Assembly (NCBI GenBank): GCA_903821365.1
Contig: CAIJKY010000013.1
Span: 62,001 to 126,000 of the forward strand
Length of the DNA: 64,000 bases
Direction: 5' to 3'
Source: an uncultured bacterium
GTDB taxonomy: Bacteria; Patescibacteriota; Saccharimonadia; Saccharimonadales; Saccharimonadaceae
Position numbers and translations under genes: made by a program. A model generated the notes under the pieces. It had not been told where the DNA came from. It saw only the letters and a list, made by a program, of their open reading frames with translations, and searched no databases. This document shows positions 28,141 through 36,273 of the stretch, piece after piece (within the stretch, counting starts at the first letter, position 1; the number at the start of each line of letters is the position of its first letter).

Positions 28141-28860
28141 TTAATTGAAAGATGCACTCTTGAACATAGTGTCTACAGTTGTCTCGTCAAGGTTACCCAT
28201 CAAAGTACACGTTAACACATATCTTTTGTCACCACTATCAACAAAGTACTTAGTCTCATATACTCGTTTTTCACTGTCTGCATTGCGTTCAGTTGTGCCG
28301 TATTTTATGACTTTGTCGCCGTTGAAAGTAAACTTCTCTTTTTTATAAATATTGATCCATGATCGATTGATATTTTGATCTATCCTGCCATCATCACCAG
28401 AATTAGTTTTTTCATATTCTTCAATTAAGGATTGCATTAACACCTTCGACGTACCCATGCCGCACGATCCATTCGCTGTATCCCCTCTGTCTCCAATAGT
28501 TAAGCCGTAGCTTTCGACTGAGCCTTTTACGTCGTAAAGTGTTATCGGCGTGACTTTGACTGAAGGTGGAGCCGAAAGTGCCACTCCTGCCATGTCAGAC
28601 TGATAAGCCATCCATCCGGCAGGGGCAGGCTGAGTTGACACGCTACCTAGATCCTTAGCAGCGGCAATGTCCGCTACAGACGGTGCCGTGGAGGTCTTAC
28701 GAGATTGACTAGTCCCAGAGTCGGCTCCTTTCTCTGCTGGAGTGCCACTTGGGGTGTTGTGTTTTTCAAAAAGATTCACAAGCGCCAGGATAACAAGAAT
28801 TGAAGAAATTAAATAAATTATAATTAGTTTAGTATTTCTAATAGTTGGTATATTTTTCAC
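28141..28860 (-). CDS. membrane-anchored extracytoplasmic protein, tandem paralog
   Basis: 239 residues from a GTG start at 28860, preceded by AAGGTAAGGATC. Longer in-frame readings would overlap the metalloprotease gene by about 200 bp and have no ribosome-binding site. Membrane helix at about 10-30 (IIIYLISSILVILALVNLF), a Ser/Thr/Lys linker, then the same domain as the downstream gene (GLTIGDRGD, CGMGTS, TNSGDDGRID, ERNADS, DTMFKSASF). Encoded directly after the secreted metzincin-like protease, so the three may form one surface module. Confidence 0.75.
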   Translation of the reverse strand: MKNIPTIRNTKLIIIYLISSILVILALVNLFEKHNTPSGTPAEKGADSGTSQSRKTSTAPSVADIAAAKDLGSVSTQPAPAGWMAYQSDMAGVALSAPPSVKVTPITLYDVKGSVESYGLTIGDRGDTANGSCGMGTSKVLMQSLIEEYEKTNSGDDGRIDQNINRSWINIYKKEKFTFNGDKVIKYGTTERNADSEKRVYETKYFVDSGDKRYVLTCTLMGNLDETTVDTMFKSASFN

Positions 28861-28876
28861 AAAAATGATCCTTACC

Positions 28877-31378
28877 TTAATAGCATACCACTCCACAAGG
28901 TGCAGTTGGGTCGTTGAATATGTACATATAAACTTTCTGCTTGCTAAAATCTGAAATTCCGCGATTTTGAATAGCAAACCAGTCGTCGTGGTCTCCTGCG
29001 CCATGGGTGCCATCTGAGTAGCCAACTTGTAGCTGGCCAACATATGGGAAAATACTTTCCACATAGCTGTCCGCTGCATTAAGGACCGCGTAGTGCATAA
29101 GACTTAAATAGTTACCGTGCAATAAAGCGTCATCGTTTTTATCTATTTTTTCAGACACACAACCCGGCGACTGGAGTATATAATTAGACGTATCGGATAA
29201 ACACAGCTCGTGACCGAGTTCGTGCATTATTATCTTGCTGAGTAAATTGTCCCGATCGACATCACTCTCCGCTGAGCATTCTGCCGCCAAGCCAGCTGCG
29301 ACCAACGTGTCATCATCTCCTGCTATGGTATTTCCATAAACTCCGTCGCTACAACCACCATCAGTTATTTTATTTGCAAGCAATAAATACCTCCAGACCC
29401 CGTAGCGATAATTATGGCTGTATTGAGAGATTCGGTTTTTCTGCGAATCACCTCGCTTGTAGTCAAGTAAACTAACGGCATTGTTAATTTCGTTCTCATC
29501 AGTAAGAGGTACTTTATCTCTTCCATAATAAGGCACCGAATTCCCACCCCCATAATTACCAATATCATCATTTGGCCCAGCTTTGTCATCATTGCCAAGT
29601 GGCAAATACCCCGTATCAAAATGCACTTTTATATTCTTAGCCGCAAAAGCGTGGACAATCGGTGCAAGCTGATTCTTAGTCGGCTGCGACGTGTAATAGC
29701 CGTTTCCATTGTTATCACCCGGCTTCGTAACATAATCTGTTTCGATAAAAATATCTTTTTGTAGAGGATTAGGATATGCACACTGCGTTTGCGCGTTATT
29801 GCAAAATGTCTCCTGCCGTAGTGGATTGCTCGTTGACTCAATTAAATCGTTGAGGCCATCATTATCAGTGTCAGGATTAGTATCTAAAGTCCCCTGCGCT
29901 TGCTCGGCATCAAAACTAAGCCCATCATGATCATAATCGGTGTCTGCAGCACTGTGGATATCCGCCAGCACCTCGTTACGTGGATACTGATCTGAGTTTC
30001 CATTGTCAAAAATGTTAGTCGCCGATGTGCCTGTTTGCGAACAAGAGGTGTTGCTAATATAGTTTGGGTACTGACACAATGTCAGCTGTACCCCACCGTT
30101 GTAAAGCCCTAGCCTATTCAGCGTTGCGTACTTCTTGCCGTTAGGAGTATTGAGCGTATCCGTGTTAAATAGCATTGTCACCACGCCAGACGGAGTAATT
30201 TTTCGTAAAGCAATATCTTTAACAGTAGCGTAATAATTTTGCACCTTAGAGGCGACATAGGCATTCCCCGCCCCATCAACCTGCGGAATATAGCTATACA
30301 CGTTATTGTATTGGCTAAATCCTTGATTCAGATCGACGGAATACGCTTGGGTGCCTGTGAGTGAATATTTTACGAGAACGTCATCATCCGTGTTCGGGCC
30401 CGTGTTGCTTCCGCCTATCGTCACGAGGCCATCAGGAGCGACCTTCATCGCACTCACCTTATAGGCTTGCCCAGAGTCGATTACATGACAGCTTGCGTCG
30501 TCGTTAATATATAAAATTGAAGCAATGCCCAGACAGTTATCGCCTGACCCGGTCGAAGCTCCTTGTACAATTTCGTTTTCATTGATGCGGACATAAATTC
30601 TGCCAGTGTTATCACCAACTGCATCAATAATATGTTGGCCTGAATCAGGTGCCATGGTTTTAGTAACTATTGGCAAACTCTTGCCGTAGCGATCAAACTG
30701 TTTAATTTGCTTTCCGTCGAGCACTGCGAAACCATTGGCGGTAGGAAAAATATGATCAAACTGTGCGCTTCCGCCTGGGTCGCCACTCTCAAGCGAAATC
30801 GGCTCAAAACGGTTTTGCCCATCGGCAGCATTAACGGCGTACAACTTATTTGTTGGCTGCGCGCAACCACTCGGTGCATAGGCGATAAAATAAAGCGTGT
30901 TGTCATAGCCAAGCGTTGGATAGGCAATAGTTGCAAGATTGTTTGGCGCATCTGCACCAACACACGCTTCGGGGTGAACCTCCCAAGTCATTGTGTTGTT
31001 CTTTTGCGCAATCAGGCGCTTATTAAATCCTTGCGGTGTGTACTTAATTTGATATGCAAATAATGTACTATCGGCGCCAGGTGTCATGCCGATCACACTA
31101 CAGTATGGTGCGTACCAATCATTGCTTGTCTGTCGGACAAATGAGTTGGCTAGAACACCCGCAGCGTTGCGAGTTGCAGCGTATGTCGCAGGGTACCCAT
31201 TGGCATACTCACAATTAGCTTGCGTAAAACTGCCGTCATGATGTGCGTACGTGTAGTCAGGGAGCATTGGGCTGGTGTCAATGTTTGCCGCGGCATTTAC
31301 CGTCGTCACATACCCTACGCTCACCACGATCGACAATACCGCACCGCCCACAAGATTCCTCACCCAATTTTTACTCAT
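28877..31378 (-). CDS. secreted metzincin-like metalloprotease with Ca-binding TSP3 repeats
   Basis: 833 residues. Signal peptide to about residue 30 (ending VNAA). The N-terminal half (to about 470) has repeated beta-strand blocks with periodic Gly/Asp, propeller-like. Asp-rich calcium repeats follow (DYDHDGLS, NPDTDNDGLNDLIEST), then the catalytic region with HELGHELCLSD and, further on, SLMHYAVL, which looks like a metzincin Met-turn. The third ligand would be Asp, as in snapalysin, with Cys in place of the usual Gly. Probably acts on host or matrix proteins. First gene of a three-gene unit. Confidence 0.75.
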   Translation of the reverse strand: MSKNWVRNLVGGAVLSIVVSVGYVTTVNAAANIDTSPMLPDYTYAHHDGSFTQANCEYANGYPATYAATRNAAGVLANSFVRQTSNDWYAPYCSVIGMTPGADSTLFAYQIKYTPQGFNKRLIAQKNNTMTWEVHPEACVGADAPNNLATIAYPTLGYDNTLYFIAYAPSGCAQPTNKLYAVNAADGQNRFEPISLESGDPGGSAQFDHIFPTANGFAVLDGKQIKQFDRYGKSLPIVTKTMAPDSGQHIIDAVGDNTGRIYVRINENEIVQGASTGSGDNCLGIASILYINDDASCHVIDSGQAYKVSAMKVAPDGLVTIGGSNTGPNTDDDVLVKYSLTGTQAYSVDLNQGFSQYNNVYSYIPQVDGAGNAYVASKVQNYYATVKDIALRKITPSGVVTMLFNTDTLNTPNGKKYATLNRLGLYNGGVQLTLCQYPNYISNTSCSQTGTSATNIFDNGNSDQYPRNEVLADIHSAADTDYDHDGLSFDAEQAQGTLDTNPDTDNDGLNDLIESTSNPLRQETFCNNAQTQCAYPNPLQKDIFIETDYVTKPGDNNGNGYYTSQPTKNQLAPIVHAFAAKNIKVHFDTGYLPLGNDDKAGPNDDIGNYGGGNSVPYYGRDKVPLTDENEINNAVSLLDYKRGDSQKNRISQYSHNYRYGVWRYLLLANKITDGGCSDGVYGNTIAGDDDTLVAAGLAAECSAESDVDRDNLLSKIIMHELGHELCLSDTSNYILQSPGCVSEKIDKNDDALLHGNYLSLMHYAVLNAADSYVESIFPYVGQLQVGYSDGTHGAGDHDDWFAIQNRGISDFSKQKVYMYIFNDPTAPCGVVCY

Positions 31379-31472
31379 CGCTGCACGATCCTTTTTGTTG
31401 TGATATTAGCTTTATCTTAAATATATCATAAGCATTATCCGAAACAGCCCGCCCAATGTTAGAATAAGCATT

Positions 31473-31883
31473 ATGCATACAAAGTTAGTTGCCAAGACAT
31501 TGATTTTTGGCGAAAAAAATAGAATACTCGCCATCCGACGAGCAGCCAACGACAAGCACCGCCCTGGCGGCTGGGACTTGCCTGGTGGCGGCTTGTTTAT
31601 GGCCGAAGACCCAACCGTCGGTGCACTCCGCGAAATTGAAGAAGAAGCGGGCGTCGAGGTAAACCTTATTCGCTTGTTACACGTTCACTCGCAGATGAAA
31701 GAGCCGGGCACCTTTATGATTAGTTTAATCTTTGGCGCCGTCGCCGACAGCGAAGACGTAACGCTCAGCCCAGAGCATTCTGAATTCAGATGGTGCACGC
31801 CGGATGAGTTTGAAGAGCTTGACATACCCGACAAATATAAAGTGGCCGCCGCCACTTTCTTGCGATCAAAAACAGCACTATAA
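31473..31883 (+). CDS. Nudix hydrolase
   Basis: 136 residues. Full Nudix box: G-G-L-F-M-A-E, seven residues, then R-E-I-E-E-E-A-G-V. Hydrolyses a nucleoside diphosphate derivative; substrate not predictable. TAGAAT ends 7 nt before the ATG and there is no Shine-Dalgarno site, so the message is probably leaderless. The next gene starts 9 bp after the stop. Confidence 0.93.
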   Translation: MHTKLVAKTLIFGEKNRILAIRRAANDKHRPGGWDLPGGGLFMAEDPTVGALREIEEEAGVEVNLIRLLHVHSQMKEPGTFMISLIFGAVADSEDVTLSPEHSEFRWCTPDEFEELDIPDKYKVAAATFLRSKTAL

Positions 31884-31891
31884 GGGGACGC

Positions 31892-32605
31892 ATGTACGAA
31901 TTCACTACTGGCAACGGGTTCTTGGTTTATCTAGTCGCAGCTGCTGGCTTGTTACATGCCAGTCTGCAACTTCCGCTCGCAACACTCACGCACGCCCTTA
32001 CCCACAATCTTGGACGAAATCGACAGAGCCATACCGTGCCCTTGGCTGGATTTTTCTTGCTTGGATTTCTTGCGGCCCTTAGTACGCTCGCATTAGCTTC
32101 ATTATTACTACTCTCCCAACTCGGTATCAATCAAGCGACCTACCTGACGATTGGCGCGCTTATCTGCATCGCCGGCGCTGGTATTATGCTTGCCTACTTT
32201 CGCGATAACAATGGCGCTGCTCTTTGGGTGCCGCGCCGTTTTGTACAAAAATTATATAAACTAACCGAGAAGAAAACGCTCGCCGAAGCTTATGGCAGCA
32301 TCGCAGTGGCAGGCTTCTTGGCGGTCTTTTACGAAATAATCTTTTGTTTTCCACTGGTTTTATGTGCCATTGCCATTAGCGCCTCCGCCAGTGAAGCAAC
32401 GATTTCGCAACACATGCTTACTTACGCACTTGCCGCAAGCGCCCCGCTTATCGTTGCAATGTCGGTACTCGCGGGCGGGACAAGCCCGGTGCGTATTCAT
32501 AAATGGCGCATCGAAAGCAAACGCTTTTGGCAGTTCTTTTTGGGTCTTACCTATATCTGTTTTGGCCTCTACATTGCCAGCGGCCAATTTGCCATGCACT
32601 ACTAA
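31892..32605 (+). CDS. six-helix membrane protein, CcdA/LysE-like topology
   Basis: 237 residues with about six hydrophobic helices and a basic loop near residues 105-125. The first helix GFLVYLVAAAGLLHASLQLP and the pattern of small residues recall CcdA/LysE/DsbD-type carriers, but no Cys pair is visible in the helices that would support electron transfer. The N-terminus is repeated in a 36-codon ORF at 32867. Its 3' end abuts the stop of the convergent small gene at 32606. Confidence 0.6.
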   Translation: MYEFTTGNGFLVYLVAAAGLLHASLQLPLATLTHALTHNLGRNRQSHTVPLAGFFLLGFLAALSTLALASLLLLSQLGINQATYLTIGALICIAGAGIMLAYFRDNNGAALWVPRRFVQKLYKLTEKKTLAEAYGSIAVAGFLAVFYEIIFCFPLVLCAIAISASASEATISQHMLTYALAASAPLIVAMSVLAGGTSPVRIHKWRIESKRFWQFFLGLTYICFGLYIASGQFAMHY

Positions 32606-32782
32606 TTATTGCTTGGGCGGCGCCAGCTGCCTGCTGTCACGTATCGGTTCAGTCATCTCAACGGTTGGGCCGTTTGTTCGGAGATAGTTGAAGTATAAGA
32701 ATAGCCCGATACAACTAAGAACCACTATAACTTCAGCGGTATATATAACTACCAAGGCTTTATTTTTACTAAGCTTATGCAT
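32606..32782 (-). CDS. small single-pass membrane protein
   Basis: 58 residues from MHKLSKNKAL; a longer reading frame extends upstream without support. One membrane helix at about residues 10-31, outside tail of about 27 residues ending in APPKQ. TATAGT on the minus strand lies 14 nt before the ATG. Unknown function. Confidence 0.5.
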   Translation of the reverse strand: MHKLSKNKALVVIYTAEVIVVLSCIGLFLYFNYLRTNGPTVEMTEPIRDSRQLAPPKQ

Positions 32783-32810
32783 AGTAATTAGTGTACTATA
32801 CGCCAGTTGT

Positions 32811-32839
32811 TTGACAGTCGTAAATGTCGCGCGTATAGT
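32811..32839 (+). promoter_or_regulatory. near-consensus sigma70 promoter
   Basis: TTGACA, exactly 17 bp, TATAGT. It points to the 36-codon ORF at 32867 and the ATP-cone, oxidoreductase and methyltransferase genes behind it. It is the best promoter match on the plus strand in this region and it overlaps the divergent promoter of the small gene at 32782. Confidence 0.75.
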
Positions 32840-32866
32840 AAACAATAGCGTTAAGCAAAAACAAAA

Positions 32867-32977
32867 ATGTTCGATCTAATCACTAACCCAGGCTTCGTTT
32901 TATATGTGGCGGCAGCTATTAATGTTCTGCATGCCAAAATAAAACTTCTCGCTCACACCACAAGAAGTAGCGTATGA
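32867..32977 (+). CDS. 36-residue membrane miniprotein, partial copy of the 31.9-kb protein N-terminus
   Basis: ATG at 32867 about 28 nt after a strong promoter; stop overlaps the next start as ATGA. The product starts MFDLITNPGFVLYVAAAINV and then has LHAKIKLLAHTTRSSV. It aligns with the first 30 residues of the membrane protein encoded at 31892 (MYEFTTGNGFLVYLVAAAGL, then LHASLQL). It may be a free membrane helix, a coupling leader for the ATP-cone gene, or the stub of a decayed duplicate. Confidence 0.55.
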   Translation: MFDLITNPGFVLYVAAAINVLHAKIKLLAHTTRSSV

Positions 32978-33255
32978 CCATAACCGCGACGATTGTTAAG
33001 CGCCTCCCTGGCCACCGCGAAGAATACGATGAGCGTAAACTATACGCTAGTATCTACGCCAGCTGTCTTGCGGTGCGCTGTCCAGTCGGCTCGGCCGAGA
33101 TTACTGCTGAACGCGTTTGCAGCTTAGTTCGTGCGTGGCTCGATACAAAACACGAAGTTACCGCAGCCGACATTCGACGCATCGCTGCGAGCCACTTGGA
33201 TCTTTACCACCCTGATGCAGCGTACTTATATAAACACCACCGACTCACGATGTAG
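32974..33255 (+). CDS. stand-alone ATP-cone domain protein
   Basis: 93 residues. Begins ITATIVKRLPGHREEYDERK and continues with a helical region, the pattern of the ATP-cone that regulates ribonucleotide reductases and NrdR. Neither the NrdR zinc ribbon nor a reductase domain is fused. It is translationally coupled to the 36-codon ORF and lies 20 bp before a flavin disulfide oxidoreductase gene. It could sense ATP/dATP for a partner in trans; that is inference. Confidence 0.75.
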   Translation: MTITATIVKRLPGHREEYDERKLYASIYASCLAVRCPVGSAEITAERVCSLVRAWLDTKHEVTAADIRRIAASHLDLYHPDAAYLYKHHRLTM

Positions 33256-33275
33256 CCAAAGGAGGCTGAAGCACT

Positions 33276-34649
33276 ATGGCAAAGAACCAACAGTACGATT
33301 TCGACCTGATAGTCATTGGCAGCGGTGCCGGTGGAAGCGTCGCGGCCACAATTGCCAACGCATCGGGTAAAAAAGTTGCGCTTGTCGAGGCAGGCACACT
33401 TGGCGGCGAATGCCCGAATTGGGGCTGCATTCCTACTAAAGCCATGATCAATGTGGCCGATATTTACGCCGCCGCCAAAGATGGTGTGCAGTATGGGCTT
33501 CGTAGTGGTGCGCTTGGTTATAACTATCCAAGCATTAAAGCCTGGAAGGACAAAGTCGTTGAGCGGACGGGCGCCGCCAGCAGCAAAAAGTACTATGAAG
33601 GACTTGGCATTCACGTGGTCAAAGGCGAAGCGCATTTTCTCGGCCAGCATGAGATAACTGTTAATCGCACGCATTACACCGCAGAGAACTTTATCGTTGC
33701 GAGCGGCACCAAAACCTTTGTACCGCCAATCGATGGCTTAAAAGAGGTTGGTTACATTACCAATAAAGAAGCGCTCGAACTGAATCGACCACCAAAATCA
33801 TTAGTTATTATCGGCGGCGGGGCAATTGGCTGCGAGTTTGCCCAGCTATTCGCGACATTCGGCACAAAGGTACATATCATTGATATTTCACCACGCTTAT
33901 TACCAGCCGAAGACGGTGAAGTTAGCGATCTGGTTGCAAGCGTCTTCACCAAGCGCTACGGTATGCAACTGACCATGAACGCCCGCGTCACGTTAATCGA
34001 AAAAGAAGGCCTTGGTAAACGCATTACCTTCGAGCTGGCCGGTCAAAAACATTCGGTTCGTGCCGACGAGCTGATGGTCGCGACTGGTAAGCTCGCCATG
34101 ACCGACTTTGGCCTCGAGAACGCTGGCGTCGAGTACGCGCCACGCAGCATTTTCGTTAACGATCACTTGCAAACCAGCGCACCAAATATTTACGGCGTCG
34201 GTGATGTCGTTGGCCCTTATATGTTTACTCATATGGCCATCTACCAAGGTAAAATTGCTGCTCATAACATTTTGCACCCTAAGCGCCAAACAGCCGTTGA
34301 TTACCACGCCGTGCCGCGCTGCATATTTATCTCACCTGAAGTTGCCAGCGTCGGCATGACCGAAGAAGAATGTATCAAACGAGCATTCGACTATCGCAAG
34401 GCCGTCGCGCCTCTCAGCATCATCTCACGTGCGAACATTGCTAACCAATTTGATGGTTTCGTTAAGGTGCTCACCGATGACCATGGCACCCTAATTGGTG
34501 CGAGTATTGTTGCGCCACACGCCGGTGAAATGATCCACGAGCTTACTCTCGCTGTACAATTACGTCTTAAAGCCAGCGACATCGCGAGCACTATCCACGC
34601 CTACCCGACTTGGAGCGAGGCGGTGCGAGTTGCCTGCGCTAAGGTATGA
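33276..34649 (+). CDS. FAD-dependent pyridine nucleotide-disulfide oxidoreductase (dihydrolipoamide dehydrogenase/MerA-like)
   Basis: 457 residues. FAD motif VIGSGAGGSVAATIAN, redox-active pair in GGECPNWGCIPTKA, NAD(P)-binding VIIGGGAIGCEFAQLFATFG, second FAD motif NIYGVGDVVGPYMFTHMA, and the C-terminal dimer domain with HAYPTWSEA (His-Pro dyad replaced in part: AYPTWSE). No lipoyl-domain or dehydrogenase-complex genes are nearby, so a mercuric-reductase-like or general thiol role is as likely as Lpd. RBS AAAGGAGG. Confidence 0.9.
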   Translation: MAKNQQYDFDLIVIGSGAGGSVAATIANASGKKVALVEAGTLGGECPNWGCIPTKAMINVADIYAAAKDGVQYGLRSGALGYNYPSIKAWKDKVVERTGAASSKKYYEGLGIHVVKGEAHFLGQHEITVNRTHYTAENFIVASGTKTFVPPIDGLKEVGYITNKEALELNRPPKSLVIIGGGAIGCEFAQLFATFGTKVHIIDISPRLLPAEDGEVSDLVASVFTKRYGMQLTMNARVTLIEKEGLGKRITFELAGQKHSVRADELMVATGKLAMTDFGLENAGVEYAPRSIFVNDHLQTSAPNIYGVGDVVGPYMFTHMAIYQGKIAAHNILHPKRQTAVDYHAVPRCIFISPEVASVGMTEEECIKRAFDYRKAVAPLSIISRANIANQFDGFVKVLTDDHGTLIGASIVAPHAGEMIHELTLAVQLRLKASDIASTIHAYPTWSEAVRVACAKV

Positions 34650-35206
34650 GTAAAGATTTCTGGGACGTCACCAAGCAAGATCCCCTTGTTGAGGCCGCGC
34701 TAAAGCATGTGCGCACTGGTAATGCGTTAGACATCGGTGGTGGCGAGGGTCGAGATGCCTTATTTCTTGCAAGAAACAATTTTGATGTCATCGTCGTCGA
34801 TAGTGATGCTGACGCTTTGCGCAAACTTTCTCAATCTAACGAAAGTCTTAAAAAACCTGTAACAATTATAGAAACAAACATTAACGCATATACACCCGAC
34901 CAGCAATTTGATCTTGTTATCTGCGACATGGTGCTCCATTTCCTTGCACCCGAAGAAGTTGTGAGCATGACCGAGAAGATGAAAGCCTGGACAAAACCAG
35001 ACGGTGTTATCATGATCGCCGCATACACTGATAAAAATCCAGCTGGCAAGCGGCCATATTTATTTAAGACGAACGAATTAAAACAGCTTTATGCAGGCTG
35101 GAGAATTTTATATTACGCCGAAAAGCCCACGCCGTGGTTTCACTGGCCTAGAGGAACCGAGCCCCGTCACAACGAAGCTGTCTATTTTTTAGCGCAAAAA
35201 CCCTAA
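34646..35206 (+). CDS. class I SAM-dependent methyltransferase (TehB-like)
   Basis: 186 residues. SAM-binding motif ALDIGGGEGRDALFLARN (about residues 28-45), then VIVVDSD and the FDLVICDMVLHFL motif. Resembles small-molecule methyltransferases of the TehB group. Start overlaps the oxidoreductase stop by 4 bp. Substrate unknown. Confidence 0.88.
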   Translation: MSKDFWDVTKQDPLVEAALKHVRTGNALDIGGGEGRDALFLARNNFDVIVVDSDADALRKLSQSNESLKKPVTIIETNINAYTPDQQFDLVICDMVLHFLAPEEVVSMTEKMKAWTKPDGVIMIAAYTDKNPAGKRPYLFKTNELKQLYAGWRILYYAEKPTPWFHWPRGTEPRHNEAVYFLAQKP

Positions 35207-35207
35207 A

Positions 35208-35241
35208 CAAAAACACACCGCCAAAAGGAGGTGTGTTTTTG
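35208..35241. terminator. bidirectional intrinsic terminator
   Basis: CAAAAACACACC and GGTGTGTTTTTG arms with a 10-nt loop; T-runs on both strands. Serves the methyltransferase operon and the convergent RRM gene. Confidence 0.9.
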
Positions 35242-35275
35242 CAAGTGATTAAAACCACTTAAACTAAGTAATCAA

Positions 35276-35593
35276 CTACCAGCTACGCTGGCGGAAGCTA
35301 CCACCACGGTCGTTGCTACCACCACCGTTAAAATCACGGCGTGGGCGCTCTTCGCGTGGGCGAGCTTCGTTGACTACAATAGTGCGGCCGCTGAGTTCAC
35401 TGTTGTTCAGTGCATCAATGGCCTTCTTCGCTTCATCATCGTTTGACATTTCAACAAAGCCAAAACCGCGTGAACGGTTTGTCTCACGGTCAGTCATGAC
35501 ACGCGCTGAGTCAACAGTACCGTGAGCAGCGAAAAGCTGCTGTAGGTCGTCGTCAGTTGTCGAGAATGGTAAACTACCAACAAATAGTTTCAC
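35276..35593 (-). CDS. RRM-domain RNA-binding protein
   Basis: 105 residues. A single RRM with RNP2 LFVGSLPF (residues 3-10) and RNP1 RGFGFVEM (about 43-50), followed by an Arg/Gly tail (RPREERPRRDFNGGG, RGGSFRQRSW). This matches the small bacterial/cyanobacterial Rbp type, often cold-responsive. Acts as an RNA-binding or chaperone protein in the cytoplasm. Confidence 0.95.
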   Translation of the reverse strand: MKLFVGSLPFSTTDDDLQQLFAAHGTVDSARVMTDRETNRSRGFGFVEMSNDDEAKKAIDALNNSELSGRTIVVNEARPREERPRRDFNGGGSNDRGGSFRQRSW

Positions 35594-35695
35594 TAATTAT
35601 ATCTCTATTCTAAATACTTTCTTGTATATACAAATCGACCGATTACTTGCACCCCCTATTGTAGCTGAAAAGTCCATAGAAGAGAAATACTTTTT

Positions 35696-36190
35696 TTAGA
35701 CAGACGCAAGTTTATATAGTACGCCTATGTAAACTCGTAACTCTTCAGGGGTTACTTTGGCATAAATTGACTCGCGCATGTATTGTCGTAAGTCTTTTTC
35801 GATTACCGTCATTTTGGGCGCATATTCGGGATTGAGCGCAACAATTCGGCTTCGGCTGTCGGTGCCGCCGCTTGAGCGCTGCAGAATCGCCTTCTGCTCA
35901 AGTGCTTTGACGGTTGTTGTTGCATAAGGGAGTGTTGTGCCTAAACGATTCGCAAGGTCAGTCATACGCATGCCAGGCAAACCGGCTTCATACACTGTAC
36001 CGATAAGGAGCCACTGCATCATTGTTAAGTGATGTGGTTTTAAGGCAGCGTCAACTACGCGCTTCAATGCACGGTGAGCAGCAGACTGCACAACCCCTGA
36101 TTGATAGGTGGTGATGTGCGTCAGGCTGATAGGTGTTATTGCCGAATTATCCACAGCTTTATACAATTCTGCACTTGCTTTCGTTGTCAT
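35696..36190 (-). CDS. MarR-family transcription regulator
   Basis: 164 residues. Winged-helix core: ALKPHHLTMMQWLLIGTVYE, DLANRLGTTLPYATTTVKALE, then the wing SGGTDSRSRIVALNPE. Divergently encoded from the fasciclin gene; the 83-bp gap between the two ATGs holds several inverted repeats, so it probably controls itself and the fasciclin gene. Ligand unknown; thiol-redox control is a guess from the DipZ/glutaredoxin neighbours. Confidence 0.92.
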   Translation of the reverse strand: MTTKASAELYKAVDNSAITPISLTHITTYQSGVVQSAAHRALKRVVDAALKPHHLTMMQWLLIGTVYEAGLPGMRMTDLANRLGTTLPYATTTVKALEQKAILQRSSGGTDSRSRIVALNPEYAPKMTVIEKDLRQYMRESIYAKVTPEELRVYIGVLYKLASV

Positions 36191-36200
36191 TTGGTCATAT

Positions 36201-36251
36201 TATAACATTATATTTACTTAGTAAAGTAAATAGTAACAATATAACGTTATA
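36201..36251. promoter_or_regulatory. probable MarR operator region
   Basis: Inverted repeat ATTTACTT-AGTA-AAGTAAAT at 36212-36231, flanked by two related dyads, TATAACATTATA (36201-36212) and the perfect palindrome TATAACGTTATA (36240-36251). They lie between the divergent marR and fasciclin starts and overlap the AT-rich promoter elements. Confidence 0.7.
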
Positions 36252-36273
36252 CTCTTATATAAGAGGGGGAAAC

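Noticed and set aside
28861-29079. Long N-terminal extension of the gene at 28141
   Set aside because: It lies inside the metalloprotease coding region in another frame and has no Shine-Dalgarno site; the GTG at 28860 is well supported.
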